A DNA stretch of 64,000 bases from Pseudomonadota bacterium (GTDB lineage Bacteria; Myxococcota_A; UBA796; SXON01): the NCBI GenBank assembly GCA_030685065.1, contig JAUXQH010000060.1, forward strand, positions 38,065 through 102,064, read 5' to 3'. A program made the position numbers and the translations under genes. Below, in pieces: positions 1-10,846 of this stretch (the stretch's first letter is position 1; each line of letters begins with the position of its first letter). A model generated the notes under the pieces. It was given only the letters and a program-made list of their open reading frames with translations, was not told the DNA's origin and ran no database searches.

Positions 1-972
<972 letters not shown>

Positions 973-1100
973 GTGGCCTCCAAAAGCCCTAAACCGCGGC
1001 TTGCGGCACGGGAGCGGGTGCGGGCGATGGCACCGCCTTCCGCGGCCGCCGAACTATTCGGCTTCGGGGTTGTCGGCAAGCCCCCCGCGCATGTCGTGCC

Positions 1101-1129
1101 TTGAAAGTGCCACGCCTGTGCGCTACGCT
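1101..1129 (+). promoter_or_regulatory. Candidate sigma70-type promoter for the lipoprotein at 1208
   Basis: TTGAAA at 1101-1106, a 17-bp spacer and TACGCT at 1124-1129. It lies about 80 bp upstream of the ATG in the 235-bp divergent gap between fusA and the lipoprotein gene. Sequence match only. Confidence 0.35.
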
Positions 1130-1207
1130 CCGGAGCGTTTCTCGGGCGTCCGGCGAACTATCGTCGTGTCCCTGCTTTCGTCACTGGCCGGAAACCGTAG
1201 AGGTATC

Positions 1208-1885
1208 ATGAAGATCCGCCTGCTCCCCATCCTTGCTCTCGCGCTCGGCTTCACCCTCGCGTGCGGCGGCGGCGGCACCACGACCACCACGCCTCCCCTC
1301 CCGCCCCCGCCCCCCATTCCCGTCGCCGCCGACGGATCGATCGGGGTGCCCGAGTGTGACGACTACATCAAGAAGATGGAGTCGTGCATCGCCTCGGCCG
1401 ATCCCGCGACCAAGGCCGCCATGGAGACCGGCTTCCAGGCAACGCGTGACGCCTGGGCTCAGGCCGCGGCGATCCCCGCGACCAAGGGCACCCTCGCCAG
1501 CTCCTGCGGCGCCATGCTCGCCTCGGTGCCGACCAACTGCGGCTCGGGCGCCGCCGCCGGCACCAACGCGACCGGCACCACCGCCACGACCGCGACCGGC
1601 ACGACCGCCACGACCGGTACGAACCCGGACGGCACGCCCGCCCCGACGACCACGACCACGACCACCACCACGGTCGTGACCACCACGGATGACGCCAAGG
1701 CGACCGAGCCCTCCACCCGCACGGGCACCGACAAGGCGCCCGCGCGCGACCAGCGTGCTCCCGCCGACATGGGGCGCTCCCGCCCCGGCTCGGGCTCGAA
1801 CAGCGGGACCAGCGGCACCAAGAGCGGCAGCGGCAGCGGCACCAAGGAGAAGGAAGGCAGCCAGGGCATGGGCCGCAGCCGCTAA
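1208..1885 (+). CDS. Thr/Gly/Ser-rich lipoprotein, function unknown
   Basis: A 225-residue protein. The ATG at 1208 was chosen because it begins a lipoprotein signal (MKIRLLPILALALGFTLAC, Cys19); the open frame extends further upstream but without a signal. After Cys come a Gly/Thr/Pro-rich spacer, a short predicted-helical core (about residues 50-110) with three Cys, and a low-complexity tail of Thr, Ala, Gly and Ser. The five residues MGRSR occur twice in the tail, once internally and once as the very C-terminus, separated by a Gly/Ser/Lys linker. It is probably an envelope lipoprotein with an extended hydrophilic tail. I do not recognise the family. A strong hairpin terminator follows the stop. 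Confidence 0.75.
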   Translation: MKIRLLPILALALGFTLACGGGGTTTTTPPLPPPPPIPVAADGSIGVPECDDYIKKMESCIASADPATKAAMETGFQATRDAWAQAAAIPATKGTLASSCGAMLASVPTNCGSGAAAGTNATGTTATTATGTTATTGTNPDGTPAPTTTTTTTTTVVTTTDDAKATEPSTRTGTDKAPARDQRAPADMGRSRPGSGSNSGTSGTKSGSGSGTKEKEGSQGMGRSR

Positions 1886-1900
1886 GCTTCGTCCGCGCGC

Positions 1901-1936
1901 GAAGGGGTCGCCGTTCGGCGGCCCCTTCTTCGTTTT
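1901..1936 (+). terminator. Rho-independent terminator of the 1208-1885 lipoprotein gene
   Basis: A 12-bp stem (GAAGGGGTCGCC pairing with GGCGGCCCCTTC, one G.T pair) with a GTTC loop, followed by TTCGTTTT. It begins 15 bp after the TAA. The T-rich side is only on the plus strand, so it serves this gene and not the convergent one. Confidence 0.8.
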
Positions 1937-1959
1937 CGGGGGCCGCGGGCGGCGAGCGG

Positions 1960-2934
1960 CTACGCCCCGGACGCCAACGCCAGCAACCCCCGCCGCGTGA
2001 ACACGCTCGCCATCTGGCGCCGCCACGCGGGGTCCCCGTGTACCGCGGCCTGCGGGCGGGTCTGCTTGTGGACGAGATCCGCGATGGCGGCCGCCGCGGT
2101 GTCGTCGAGCGGGCGGCCGAGGAAGGGCTCCAGGCCGCGCACGGGCTTGGGCTGCGGGTTGGCGGCGCCGATCACGATGTCGAGCGTGGTCGGAACCGGG
2201 CCGTCGAACGTGCCGGTGATCGCGACGCCGAGCTGAGGGAAGTCGATGGAGTCGCGCGTGCGGAGCTTCTGGTAGCTGCCGCGGAAGCCCGCCCCGGGCT
2301 TCGGCACGACGATGTCGGTGAGTAGCTCGCCCTTCTCGATCGCGAGGTGATCCATGCCGTTGAAGCGGTACAGATCGCGGATGGCCACGGTGCGGGGGCC
2401 CGCCGGGCCGAGGAAGCGGAGCGAGGCGTCGAGCGCGAGCAGCACCGGCACCGTGTCGGAGGACTGCGCCGCCACGCAGGTTTTCGGTCCGTTGATGACG
2501 TGGCACCAGGTGCCCTCTGCCTTGAGGCAGTGCCCGAGCGCGCCGCGCCAGAACGCGGTCTGGTTGTAGTAGAGGCAGCGCGTGTCGAGCAGCACGTTGC
2601 CGCCGAGGGTGCCCATCGCGCGGATCTGCGGCCCGGCGATGAGGCTCGCGGCGCGCGCGAGCGGCGGGAGCAGGGCGCGGACGACGTCGTTCGTCGCGAG
2701 CGCGTTCAGCTTCGTGGCGGCGCCGATCACGACAGCGCCTGCCTCCTCGGCGATCCCGCCCGCGATCTCGCCGAGGCTCACGAGCGTGCGCGGGCTCACG
2801 ATGCCGTGCTTGAGGTTCGGCAACAGATCGGTGCCGCCGGCGACGTACATCGGCGCCTCGGCCCCCAACCAGAGGTCGAGCGCCTCGGCGTAGGTGCGCG
2901 CGGGCTCGTAGGTGAACGGGGCCATCCTCAACAT
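1960..2934 (-). CDS. hcrB: FAD/[4Fe-4S] subunit of a 4-hydroxybenzoyl-CoA reductase-type molybdenum enzyme
   Basis: A 324-residue medium subunit of the xanthine dehydrogenase family. The FAD-binding loop VAGGTDLLPNLK is near the N-terminus and a second loop is GTLGGNVLLDTRC. An insertion then carries four Cys at 117, 133, 141 and 150 (counted from MAPF). Their spacing (16, 8, 9) is that of the four [4Fe-4S] ligands known only in the beta subunit of 4-hydroxybenzoyl-CoA reductase. That enzyme reductively removes the para-hydroxyl of 4-hydroxybenzoyl-CoA. The ATG at 2934 overlaps the stop of the upstream Mo subunit by 7 bp; ATG 2925 is an alternative start. The substrate could differ within this subfamily. 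Co-transcription with the gene at 2928-5732 is near certain. Confidence 0.88.
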   Translation of the reverse strand: MLRMAPFTYEPARTYAEALDLWLGAEAPMYVAGGTDLLPNLKHGIVSPRTLVSLGEIAGGIAEEAGAVVIGAATKLNALATNDVVRALLPPLARAASLIAGPQIRAMGTLGGNVLLDTRCLYYNQTAFWRGALGHCLKAEGTWCHVINGPKTCVAAQSSDTVPVLLALDASLRFLGPAGPRTVAIRDLYRFNGMDHLAIEKGELLTDIVVPKPGAGFRGSYQKLRTRDSIDFPQLGVAITGTFDGPVPTTLDIVIGAANPQPKPVRGLEPFLGRPLDDTAAAAIADLVHKQTRPQAAVHGDPAWRRQMASVFTRRGLLALASGA

Positions 2935-5732
2935 GCGGCACCGTCCCGCTCCTTGATGGCCGCGAGCACGCGATCGGGCGTGAACGGCAGGCGACGGAGC
3001 CGGATCCCCACCGCGTCGTAGATGGCGTTGGCGATCGCCGGGATGATCGGGTGGAGCGGGCCCTCGCCGGCCTCCTTGGCGCCGTACGGACCGCCCGGAT
3101 CGATGGTCTCGATGATCTTCGCGAAGAAGTCGGGACACTCCGCGCTGGTCGGGATCCGGTAGTCGAGCAGGTTCGGCCCGGAGTGGAGGCCACGCTCGTC
3201 GAACGTGTGGGCCTCCATGAGCGCCTCGGCGTACCCCATGTAGACGCTCCCCTCGATCTGGCCCTCCACCATGGTCGGGTTGAGCGCGCGCCCGCAGTCG
3301 TGCGCCGCCCAGACCCTCTCGACGCGCACGATCCCGGTCTCCTCGTCCACCGTCACCTCGCAGACGTGCGCGGTGGTCGAATACGCCGGGGACGCGCCGA
3401 TGGTCCCGCCGCGGTACTCGCCGCCCACCTTCCGGGTGCGGTAGCCGCCGGTCTCCACCAGCGGCACGCCGGCCGCGGCTTCGGCGAGGATCAACGCGTC
3501 CCGCGCGGTCAGCATGCGGCCCGGCTCGAGCTTGTCGTGGTAGCTCCCGAGCGCGACGAGCACCTGTTCCTCGGGGATGGCGAGCTTCACCGCAACGGCC
3601 GCGACCATCCGCTTCCGTAGGTTTCGGCCGGCTTCCTGCGCGGCGATGCCGCACATGTAGGTCACGCGGGAGGAGTACGCCCCCAGGTCGACCGGCACCA
3701 GATCCGTGTCCGCGCTCACGACGGTGATGTCGTCGGGCGGCACCCCCGTCTCCTCCGCGACGATGTAGGCGAGCATGCCGTCGCTGCCCTGGCCGATGTC
3801 GTTGGCGCCGCAGAAGACCGTGATCTTGCCGCCGCGATCGCCGCGCAGCATGACCCCGGATTGCGGCATTTCGTTGGGGTATACCGGGTAGGCCGTGCCG
3901 GAGATGTACATCGAACAGGCGACGCCGAGGCCGCGGCCGCGCGGGAGCTTGCCGTGGCGCTCGGCCCACCCCGAGGGGACCGCGACCGCGTCGAGGCAGG
4001 CCCCCAGCCCGGTCGAGGGCACGAGCTGGCCGTTCACCGTGCGGTCGCCCGGCTTCATCGCGTTGCGACGGCGGATCTCGATGGGGTCGATGCCGAGCTG
4101 CTCGGCGACCTCGTCGAGCGCCGTCTCGAAGGCGAAGCGCGGCTGCACGCTGCCGTGGCCGCGCTTCGGGCCGCAACACGGCTTGTTCGTATAGACGCGG
4201 CGGCTCTTGAAGCGGTAGCTCCCAAAGGCGGTCGGCCCGGCCAGCAGCTGCCCGGCGTAGTAGGCGGTGACCAGGCCGAAGCTGTGGTAGGCGCCGCCGT
4301 CGAGCGTGATGTCGCTTTCGACCGCGGTGATCTTCCCGTCGGCGTCGCAACCCACCTTGAACCGCATGTCGGCCGGGTGGCGCCCGCGGTGGCTGTAGAA
4401 CACCTCCTCCCGCGTGTAGAGGATCTTGACCGGGCGGCCCGCCTTCTTCGAGAGCGCGGCCACGCAGAACTCGAGGTCGAACGGCTCGGACTTGCCGCCG
4501 AACGCGCCGCCGAGCACCGGCTGGATCACGCGGATCTTCTCGGTGGGGACGCCGAGCACGTGGGCGAGCTCGCGGTGCAGGTAGTGGGTCACTTGCGACG
4601 CGGACCACATCGTGAGCTGCCCGTCGGGTGACCACGTCGCGACCGCGCAGTGGGGCTCGATCGGGGCGTGGGTGGAGCCCTCGTAGAACCACCGGCCCTC
4701 GGTGATGGCGGCGGCGGCGGCGAAGCCGGCGTCGACTTCGCCGAAGGAGAGGTCGACCTCCTTGCAGATGTTGTTCTCCCAGGGGCGGCCCTTCCAATCG
4801 ACCTCGTGTACGAGCGGAGCGCCGGGCGCGAGGGCCGCGACGGGCTCGATCACGGCGGGGAGCGGCTCGTAGACGACCGTGATCGCGGCGCACGCGGCGT
4901 TGGCGGTGTCCTCGTCGACCGCGGCCACGGCGGCGACGCCCTCGCCCACGTAGCGGACCTTGCCGATCGCGAGCGCGGTCTCGTCGGGCGTCCACGGGAT
5001 GACGCAGAACGGCGTGGGGAGCTCGCTGCCGACGAGCACGGCGAACACGCCGGGCATCGCGCTGGCGGCGGAGGTGTCGATGGAGAGGATGCGCGCGTGG
5101 GCATGCGGGGAGCGGAGGATCTTCCCGTGCGCCATGCGGGGGAGCACGATGTCGTCGGCGTAGACGGCCTCGCCGGTCGCCTTCGCGATGGAGTCGGCCT
5201 TGCGGCCGCGCGCGCCGAGCACGAGAAAACCCTCCGCCGGGGGGCCCGAGAGGAGCGGGGCGTGGCGGGGGAAGCCCTTGGCGGCGAGGCGCACCGCCTC
5301 GAAGATCTTGGTGTACCCGGTGCAACGGCACAGGTTGCCGGAGAGGGCGTCCCGCAGCTCCGCGTCGGTGGGGTCGGGCGAGCGGGCCAGCAGCGCCTTG
5401 GCGGACAGGATCATGCCCGGCTGGCAGAACCCGCACTGGAGCGCCCCCGACACGTCGAACGCGCGCTGCACCGGATCCGGGCCCTCGGGCGTGGCCAGGC
5501 CCTCGATGGTGGTGATGGCGTGGCCCTCGGCGGCGCGCGCGAGCATGCAGCAGGAGAGCACGGGCTGGCCGTCGGAGAGCACGGTGCACGCCCCGCAGTC
5601 TCCCTTGTCGCAGCCCTGCTTGGTGCCGGTGAGGCCGAGCTCGTAGCGCAGGGCTTCGAGGAGGGTCCAGTGGTCGGCGACGGCGATCTGCACGGGCTCG
5701 CCGTTGACCTGGAGCCGGAGGAGCGACTTCAT
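2928..5732 (-). CDS. Fused 2Fe-2S/molybdopterin subunit, 4-hydroxybenzoyl-CoA reductase-like
   Basis: A 934-residue protein that joins two normally separate subunits. Residues 1-160 are the small subunit: a plant-type [2Fe-2S] cluster (C41, C46, C49, C61) and a helical [2Fe-2S] domain (C100, C103, C135, C137). Residues about 175-934 are the Mo-pyranopterin subunit, with GGAFGGK, NKPCCGPKRGHG, GQGSD and the base-catalyst region KEAGEGP near the C-terminus. The GPKRGHG and YSSRVT stretches resemble HcrA and not xanthine dehydrogenase. The ATG at 5732 has GGAG six bases upstream. It forms an operon with the FAD subunit at 1960 and is divergent from a TetR regulator. No other aromatic-degradation gene lies in the window. 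Confidence 0.88.
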   Translation of the reverse strand: MKSLLRLQVNGEPVQIAVADHWTLLEALRYELGLTGTKQGCDKGDCGACTVLSDGQPVLSCCMLARAAEGHAITTIEGLATPEGPDPVQRAFDVSGALQCGFCQPGMILSAKALLARSPDPTDAELRDALSGNLCRCTGYTKIFEAVRLAAKGFPRHAPLLSGPPAEGFLVLGARGRKADSIAKATGEAVYADDIVLPRMAHGKILRSPHAHARILSIDTSAASAMPGVFAVLVGSELPTPFCVIPWTPDETALAIGKVRYVGEGVAAVAAVDEDTANAACAAITVVYEPLPAVIEPVAALAPGAPLVHEVDWKGRPWENNICKEVDLSFGEVDAGFAAAAAITEGRWFYEGSTHAPIEPHCAVATWSPDGQLTMWSASQVTHYLHRELAHVLGVPTEKIRVIQPVLGGAFGGKSEPFDLEFCVAALSKKAGRPVKILYTREEVFYSHRGRHPADMRFKVGCDADGKITAVESDITLDGGAYHSFGLVTAYYAGQLLAGPTAFGSYRFKSRRVYTNKPCCGPKRGHGSVQPRFAFETALDEVAEQLGIDPIEIRRRNAMKPGDRTVNGQLVPSTGLGACLDAVAVPSGWAERHGKLPRGRGLGVACSMYISGTAYPVYPNEMPQSGVMLRGDRGGKITVFCGANDIGQGSDGMLAYIVAEETGVPPDDITVVSADTDLVPVDLGAYSSRVTYMCGIAAQEAGRNLRKRMVAAVAVKLAIPEEQVLVALGSYHDKLEPGRMLTARDALILAEAAAGVPLVETGGYRTRKVGGEYRGGTIGASPAYSTTAHVCEVTVDEETGIVRVERVWAAHDCGRALNPTMVEGQIEGSVYMGYAEALMEAHTFDERGLHSGPNLLDYRIPTSAECPDFFAKIIETIDPGGPYGAKEAGEGPLHPIIPAIANAIYDAVGIRLRRLPFTPDRVLAAIKERDGAAC

Positions 5733-5853
5733 GGGGCGCTCCTAACCGTTGGGCCGCGGCGCCGGCGCTATCACGTCCGAACCCGCGCCTCCATCGCTGC
5801 GGACCGCGCCCCATCCGGCTCCCCGAGAGGGGTGGGGCGCTCTTTGTTCGCTA

Positions 5854-5870
5854 TCTGAGCAATGCTAAGA
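5854..5870. promoter_or_regulatory. Imperfect palindrome, candidate TetR operator
   Basis: TCTGAGCA-A-TGCTAAGA: two 8-bp arms matching at 7 of 8 positions about a single central base. It ends 7 bp before the tetR ATG, in the divergent gap with the molybdenum enzyme operon. The position suits autorepression and control of the operon. Binding is inferred. Confidence 0.5.
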
Positions 5871-5877
5871 CATCCGG

Positions 5878-6501
5878 ATGATCGACACCCCGACCTCGCG
5901 ACGGGCGCAGAAGCGCACCTACCACCACGGCGATCTCCTGTCCGCCGCGCTGCTCCGCAGCCGCGAGACCGTCGCGCTGTGTGGGCCCGAAGCCCTCACG
6001 CTCCGCGGCCTCGCGCGCGACCTCGGCGTCACGGCCCCGGCGCTGCTCTACCACTTCGGTACACAGGCCGGCCTGCGCTCGGCCGTCGCTGCGTCGGTGC
6101 TCCAGGACGCGGAGAAGATGGCGTTCGCGGCGGCGCCAGGGGCAACGCGGGCCGCGCCGGAGGTGGTGGGCGCGGCGTGGATCGCCTATGCGGAGCAGAA
6201 CCCGTTCCTCTACCGGCTCGCCTCGGGAGAAGGCTGGCGGCACCAGACGGGCGCTGCGAGCGGGCTCGACCCCGGGCCGCTGGTGGTGCCCAGTCCGCGT
6301 CGCGTGCTCCAGGCTGGGTTCGCGCACCGGACGCGTCGGCTCGGGCTCCCCGCCGACGCCGCGTTACGCGCGGAGTACCTGTTACGCGCGGAGTACCTGG
6401 CGTTCACCATCCATGGGTTGGCGATCGCTCGCCTGGATGGCGCGAGCGTCGACCTCGTCGCCGAAGCGCTGGCGCAGCTGCGGGATCGGACGGGGGATTG
6501 A
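5878..6501 (+). CDS. TetR/AcrR-family transcriptional regulator
   Basis: A 207-residue one-component regulator. The N-terminal HTH occupies about residues 20-70 (TLRGLARDLGVTAPALLYHF, the TetR signature), followed by a helical ligand-binding domain. It is transcribed away from the molybdenum hydroxylase operon, with a palindrome just before its start, so it probably represses that operon and itself until an aromatic (possibly acyl-CoA) ligand binds. In the ligand domain, LRAEYL is directly duplicated by an 18-bp tandem repeat. Its 3' end is 16 bp from the convergent lipB. Confidence 0.88.
   Translation: MIDTPTSRRAQKRTYHHGDLLSAALLRSRETVALCGPEALTLRGLARDLGVTAPALLYHFGTQAGLRSAVAASVLQDAEKMAFAAAPGATRAAPEVVGAAWIAYAEQNPFLYRLASGEGWRHQTGAASGLDPGPLVVPSPRRVLQAGFAHRTRRLGLPADAALRAEYLLRAEYLAFTIHGLAIARLDGASVDLVAEALAQLRDRTGD
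6364..6399 (+). repeat. 18-bp perfect tandem duplication inside the TetR gene
   Basis: TTACGCGCGGAGTACCTG occurs twice in succession (6364-6381 and 6382-6399), adding six residues (LRAEYL) in frame. The two copies are identical. Confidence 0.95.
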
Positions 6502-6517
6502 TGGCCCCGTCCGGGAG

Positions 6518-7144
6518 CTACCAGCCCTCGACCCGCGCCACGACCCGCCCCATCACCTCTTCCGCCTGCACTCGGCGCCCCAACACCCGCGCCATCGACG
6601 TCATGATCCCCGCCTCCCCGGCGCCGGCCTGGAACCCGCAGGGGTTGATCCGCTCGAAGTACGCGAGGTCCGGATCGACGTTGAGCGCGAGCCCGTGCCA
6701 GGTCACCCAGCGGCGGCACGCGATGCCGACGCTGCCGATCTTCCGCCCGCTGCCGTCCGGGCCGCTCACCCACGCCCCCGTGTTCCGCGGATCCCGCCCG
6801 GCGTCGATGCCGAAGTCGGCGCAGACGTCGATCATCAGCGCTTCCAGGCGGTGCATGTGGGCGTGCAGATCGCGCTTCGCACCTTCGAGGAGCAGGATCG
6901 GGTACACGACGACCTGCCCCGGCCCGTGCCAGGTCACGTCCCCGCCGCGCTCGACCTCGATCACCGGCACGTCCCCCGCCGCGAGCACGTTTGCCATCGC
7001 GTCGCGCCGGCGGCCGACGGTGTAGACCGGATCGTGCTCGCAGACGATGACCGTGTCCTCGATCTCGCCGCGGGCCCGCTGGTCGATCAGCCGCGTCTGG
7101 AGCGCCCACGCGTCGGTGTAGGCTATCCGCCCGGGTCGGATCAC
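6518..7144 (-). CDS. lipB: Lipoyl(octanoyl) transferase
   Basis: Transfers octanoate from acyl carrier protein to lipoyl domains, the first step of de novo lipoylation, in the cytoplasm. At 208 residues it is the normal length. Catalytic Lys135 (GRKIGSVGI) and Cys169 (INPCGF) fall at the same numbers as in E. coli LipB, and RGGDVTWHGPGQ is present at about 66-77. The GTG start at 7144 overlaps the tmk stop by 4 nt (GTGA), so the two are translationally coupled. Its product would be converted by LipA (17013-18023) to the lipoyl group used by the E2 encoded at 14786-16141. Confidence 0.96.
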   Translation of the reverse strand: MIRPGRIAYTDAWALQTRLIDQRARGEIEDTVIVCEHDPVYTVGRRRDAMANVLAAGDVPVIEVERGGDVTWHGPGQVVVYPILLLEGAKRDLHAHMHRLEALMIDVCADFGIDAGRDPRNTGAWVSGPDGSGRKIGSVGIACRRWVTWHGLALNVDPDLAYFERINPCGFQAGAGEAGIMTSMARVLGRRVQAEEVMGRVVARVEGW

Positions 7145-7749
7145 CGCGGCCACGTGCCTCCCCCGGCCTGGCCGACGGCCTCGGCCACCCGCGCGGCCAC
7201 CTCGTCGGGGGTGCCCGACGCGTCGATGCGCGCCACCCTCCACGTCGGCAGGCGCAACAGCCCGGCCTCGTACGCGGCGGCGATCTGCTCGAGCCGCGGG
7301 AGGGTCTCGAAGCGCTCCCGCGTAGCGCCCCGCGCGTCGATGCGGGCGAGGCACTCGGCGGGGGGGAGGTCGAGGAGCACGGTGAGGTCGGGCGCCGGGA
7401 AGTCGGCGTTGAGCGCCGCGACCTTGTCGAGGCCCAAGGCGGCGGACTGGTAGGCGAGCGAGGAGAGCGCGTACCGGTCGGAGATCACCACAGCGCCGCG
7501 CGCGAGGGCGGGGAGCACGACACGGTCGAGGTGATCGCGACGGTCGGCCGCGAACAGGTAGGGAAGCACGCCCTCGCCGATGGTCACGTCCGCGAGGGCC
7601 TGCCGGAGCAGGCGCCCCACGGGGCCCGGCGATGGCTCGCGCGTACACACGACCTCCCGCCCGGGCGCACGCCTCGCCCACTCGGCGCGCAGCCGCTCGA
7701 CCTGGGTGGTGCCGCCCGATCCGTCGAGGCCTTCGATGGTGATGAACAC
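7141..7749 (-). CDS. tmk: Thymidylate kinase with an altered P-loop
   Basis: dTMP to dTDP kinase. The GTG at 7749 gives a 202-residue protein beginning directly with the P-loop strand (VFITIEGLDGSGGTTQ); the frame is open further upstream but that stretch is not Tmk-like. DR-x and lid features follow (TREPSPGPVG, SDRYALSSLAYQ, LLDLPP). The Walker A lysine expected at position 13 (GxDGxGKTT) is glycine in this sequence. The rest of the fold is well kept, so it could be a lineage-specific variant of an active enzyme or an inactive paralogue. It is followed by lipB with a GTGA overlap and is divergent from the metalloprotease at 7865. Confidence 0.9.
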   Translation of the reverse strand: MFITIEGLDGSGGTTQVERLRAEWARRAPGREVVCTREPSPGPVGRLLRQALADVTIGEGVLPYLFAADRRDHLDRVVLPALARGAVVISDRYALSSLAYQSAALGLDKVAALNADFPAPDLTVLLDLPPAECLARIDARGATRERFETLPRLEQIAAAYEAGLLRLPTWRVARIDASGTPDEVAARVAEAVGQAGGGTWPR

Positions 7750-7864
7750 ACGGCCGTTTATCCCGCCCGGCGGCGCCGGCGCTCCTCCCGGCGATCGTCG
7801 GCAACACCAAGAATTGACGCACCTTGCTCGGAGTCCGGGCGACACTGCCGCGCCTGAGGTCCTG

Positions 7865-9371
7865 ATGCTCCTCCTCGTCGCCAGCGCGCTCGTCACCACC
7901 GGGCTCGCCGCTCCCCACGCCTCGACTTCGGCCCAGGGGCTGCTCGCCGCGGTGGAGGCTCACCTTTCCCACGAGGGGCCGGACGCCTGCCTCACCCCGC
8001 TGGTGAACGAGCTCAAGCTCCGCGCCGCCGAGCTCACGCCGGCCGAGCGCGCCTGGGCCACCTCCGCCCTGATGCCGTGGAAGGCGGATCTGCTCGATCC
8101 GGTCGCGCCGGTTCGCGCCGCCGGAGAGGCGCCGCCGGCGCCGTTCGCGTCCGAGCCGTGCTTCAGCCTGGGCGAGAACCGGATCACGAGCGCCCACTTC
8201 GCGGTCGAGTGGGACGACGGCACGATCTCCGAGGCCACGGCCGACAACTTCCTCGAGTCGCTCGAGGAGGGCTACACCGTCGAGGTCGACGAGCTCGGCT
8301 GGAAGGCGCCCCTCCAGAACGACGACTACCTTGTGCTCGCCTACGTCCAGGAGGGAAGCTACCAGGGCGCGTACACGACGATCGAGAGCTGCGGCCGCGG
8401 CGTCGTCCCGTACATCGTCGCCTACGCGGGCTCGTTTTCGAACCGGTCCTGGGCCGAGACCATGGCCGTCCACGAGTTCAACCACGCGCTCCAGTTCGGG
8501 TACGGCTACTCCTGGGAATTCTGGTGGTGGGAGGCCACGGCCACCTACATCGAGGGCGTCGTGTACCCCACGTCCAATTGGTGGGCCTCGTACGTGTCCG
8601 GGTACAGCAACAATCCGCACATCGCCTTCAACGCCTCCGATCAGAACGACCGGGACATCTTCTGGCACATGTACGGCATGGGCCTCTGGGGCGCGTACCT
8701 CGACGAATACGTCGGCGGCCCCGACACCGTGCTCGCGACGTGGGAGTCGGCGTCGGGCGGCACCTACAGCTACGGCATGCGGGCCGCGTTCGCGGACCTC
8801 GGGCTCGACTTCGATGCGGCCTACACCGACTTCATCGTGCGCAACACCGTGATGGACTACGCCGACCAGGGCGCCATCCCCGGCGTGGACGAGCGCGCGT
8901 CGATCGACGAGCTCCCCGCCTCGGACGAGATCGACGGCAGCACGCGGCCCCAGGGCTACGGCCAGACCTACATCCGCTTCGAGAAGGAGGCCGGCGAGGG
9001 CGACCTGGTCGTGTCCTTCGAGGGCGAGGCGGACGTGCCGTGGTCCGTCCAGCTGGTCGAGGTCACGCGTGACGAGATCGTGCGCGTCGTGGCGGCCGAG
9101 ATCGTCGACGGTGTCGGCACGGTCACGCTCGAGGGCTTCGGCGCGGAGGACGTGGTGTTCGTGGCGTCTCCCCTGAAGGACGGCGACACCAAGTACGGCT
9201 TCACGTGGTCGGCGGAGCTGGTGGAGCCGGCGGTGGAGGAGGTCGTGGTGGACGAGGTGGGGGACGAGGAGGCGCCGGGCGGCTGCGGATGTGCGTCCGG
9301 CGGGGGGCCGGGCGCCGGGATCGGGCTGCTGCTCGGGCTGGCGGCGATTGCACGCCGCCGGCAGGGGGCGC

Positions 9372-9382
<11 letters not shown>
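7865..9382 (+). CDS. Secreted zinc metalloprotease-like protein with MYXO-CTERM tail
   Basis: A 505-residue protein. The ATG at 7865 starts a signal peptide (MLLLLVASALVTTGLAAP). A zinc-protease motif H204-E205-F-N-H208 is followed by WWWEATATYIE, whose E224 or E231 may be the third ligand, as in the MXAN_6640-type putative metalloproteases. After a beta-rich domain (about 340-460) the protein ends with an acidic Val/Glu linker, GGCGCASGGG, a hydrophobic helix and RRR. This is the MYXO-CTERM sorting signal processed by myxosortases and is a strong lineage marker. The 3' end overlaps convergent lpdA by 11 bp. No myxosortase gene is in the window. Confidence 0.87.
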
Positions 9383-10778
<1,396 letters not shown>

Positions 10779-10846
10779 GGGGACTCCGGGAAGCCGACGG
10801 CTCTAACGCGACGAGGCTCGCGCCGCGCGGCTACCCGGAGTCGAGA

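Noticed and set aside
1960..5814. A 1284-codon minus-strand open frame spanning both molybdenum enzyme genes
   Set aside because: Only its 3' quarter (FAD subunit) has protein-like sequence; the rest is an Arg/Pro/Ala-rich shadow of the fused Mo subunit in another frame.
7814..7846. Promoter TTGACG for the metalloprotease
   Set aside because: No -10-like sequence at a usable distance.
6518..8668. Long minus-strand frame continuing upstream of lipB through tmk and the metalloprotease
   Set aside because: LipB homology starts only at GTG 7144; the upstream part is a shadow.
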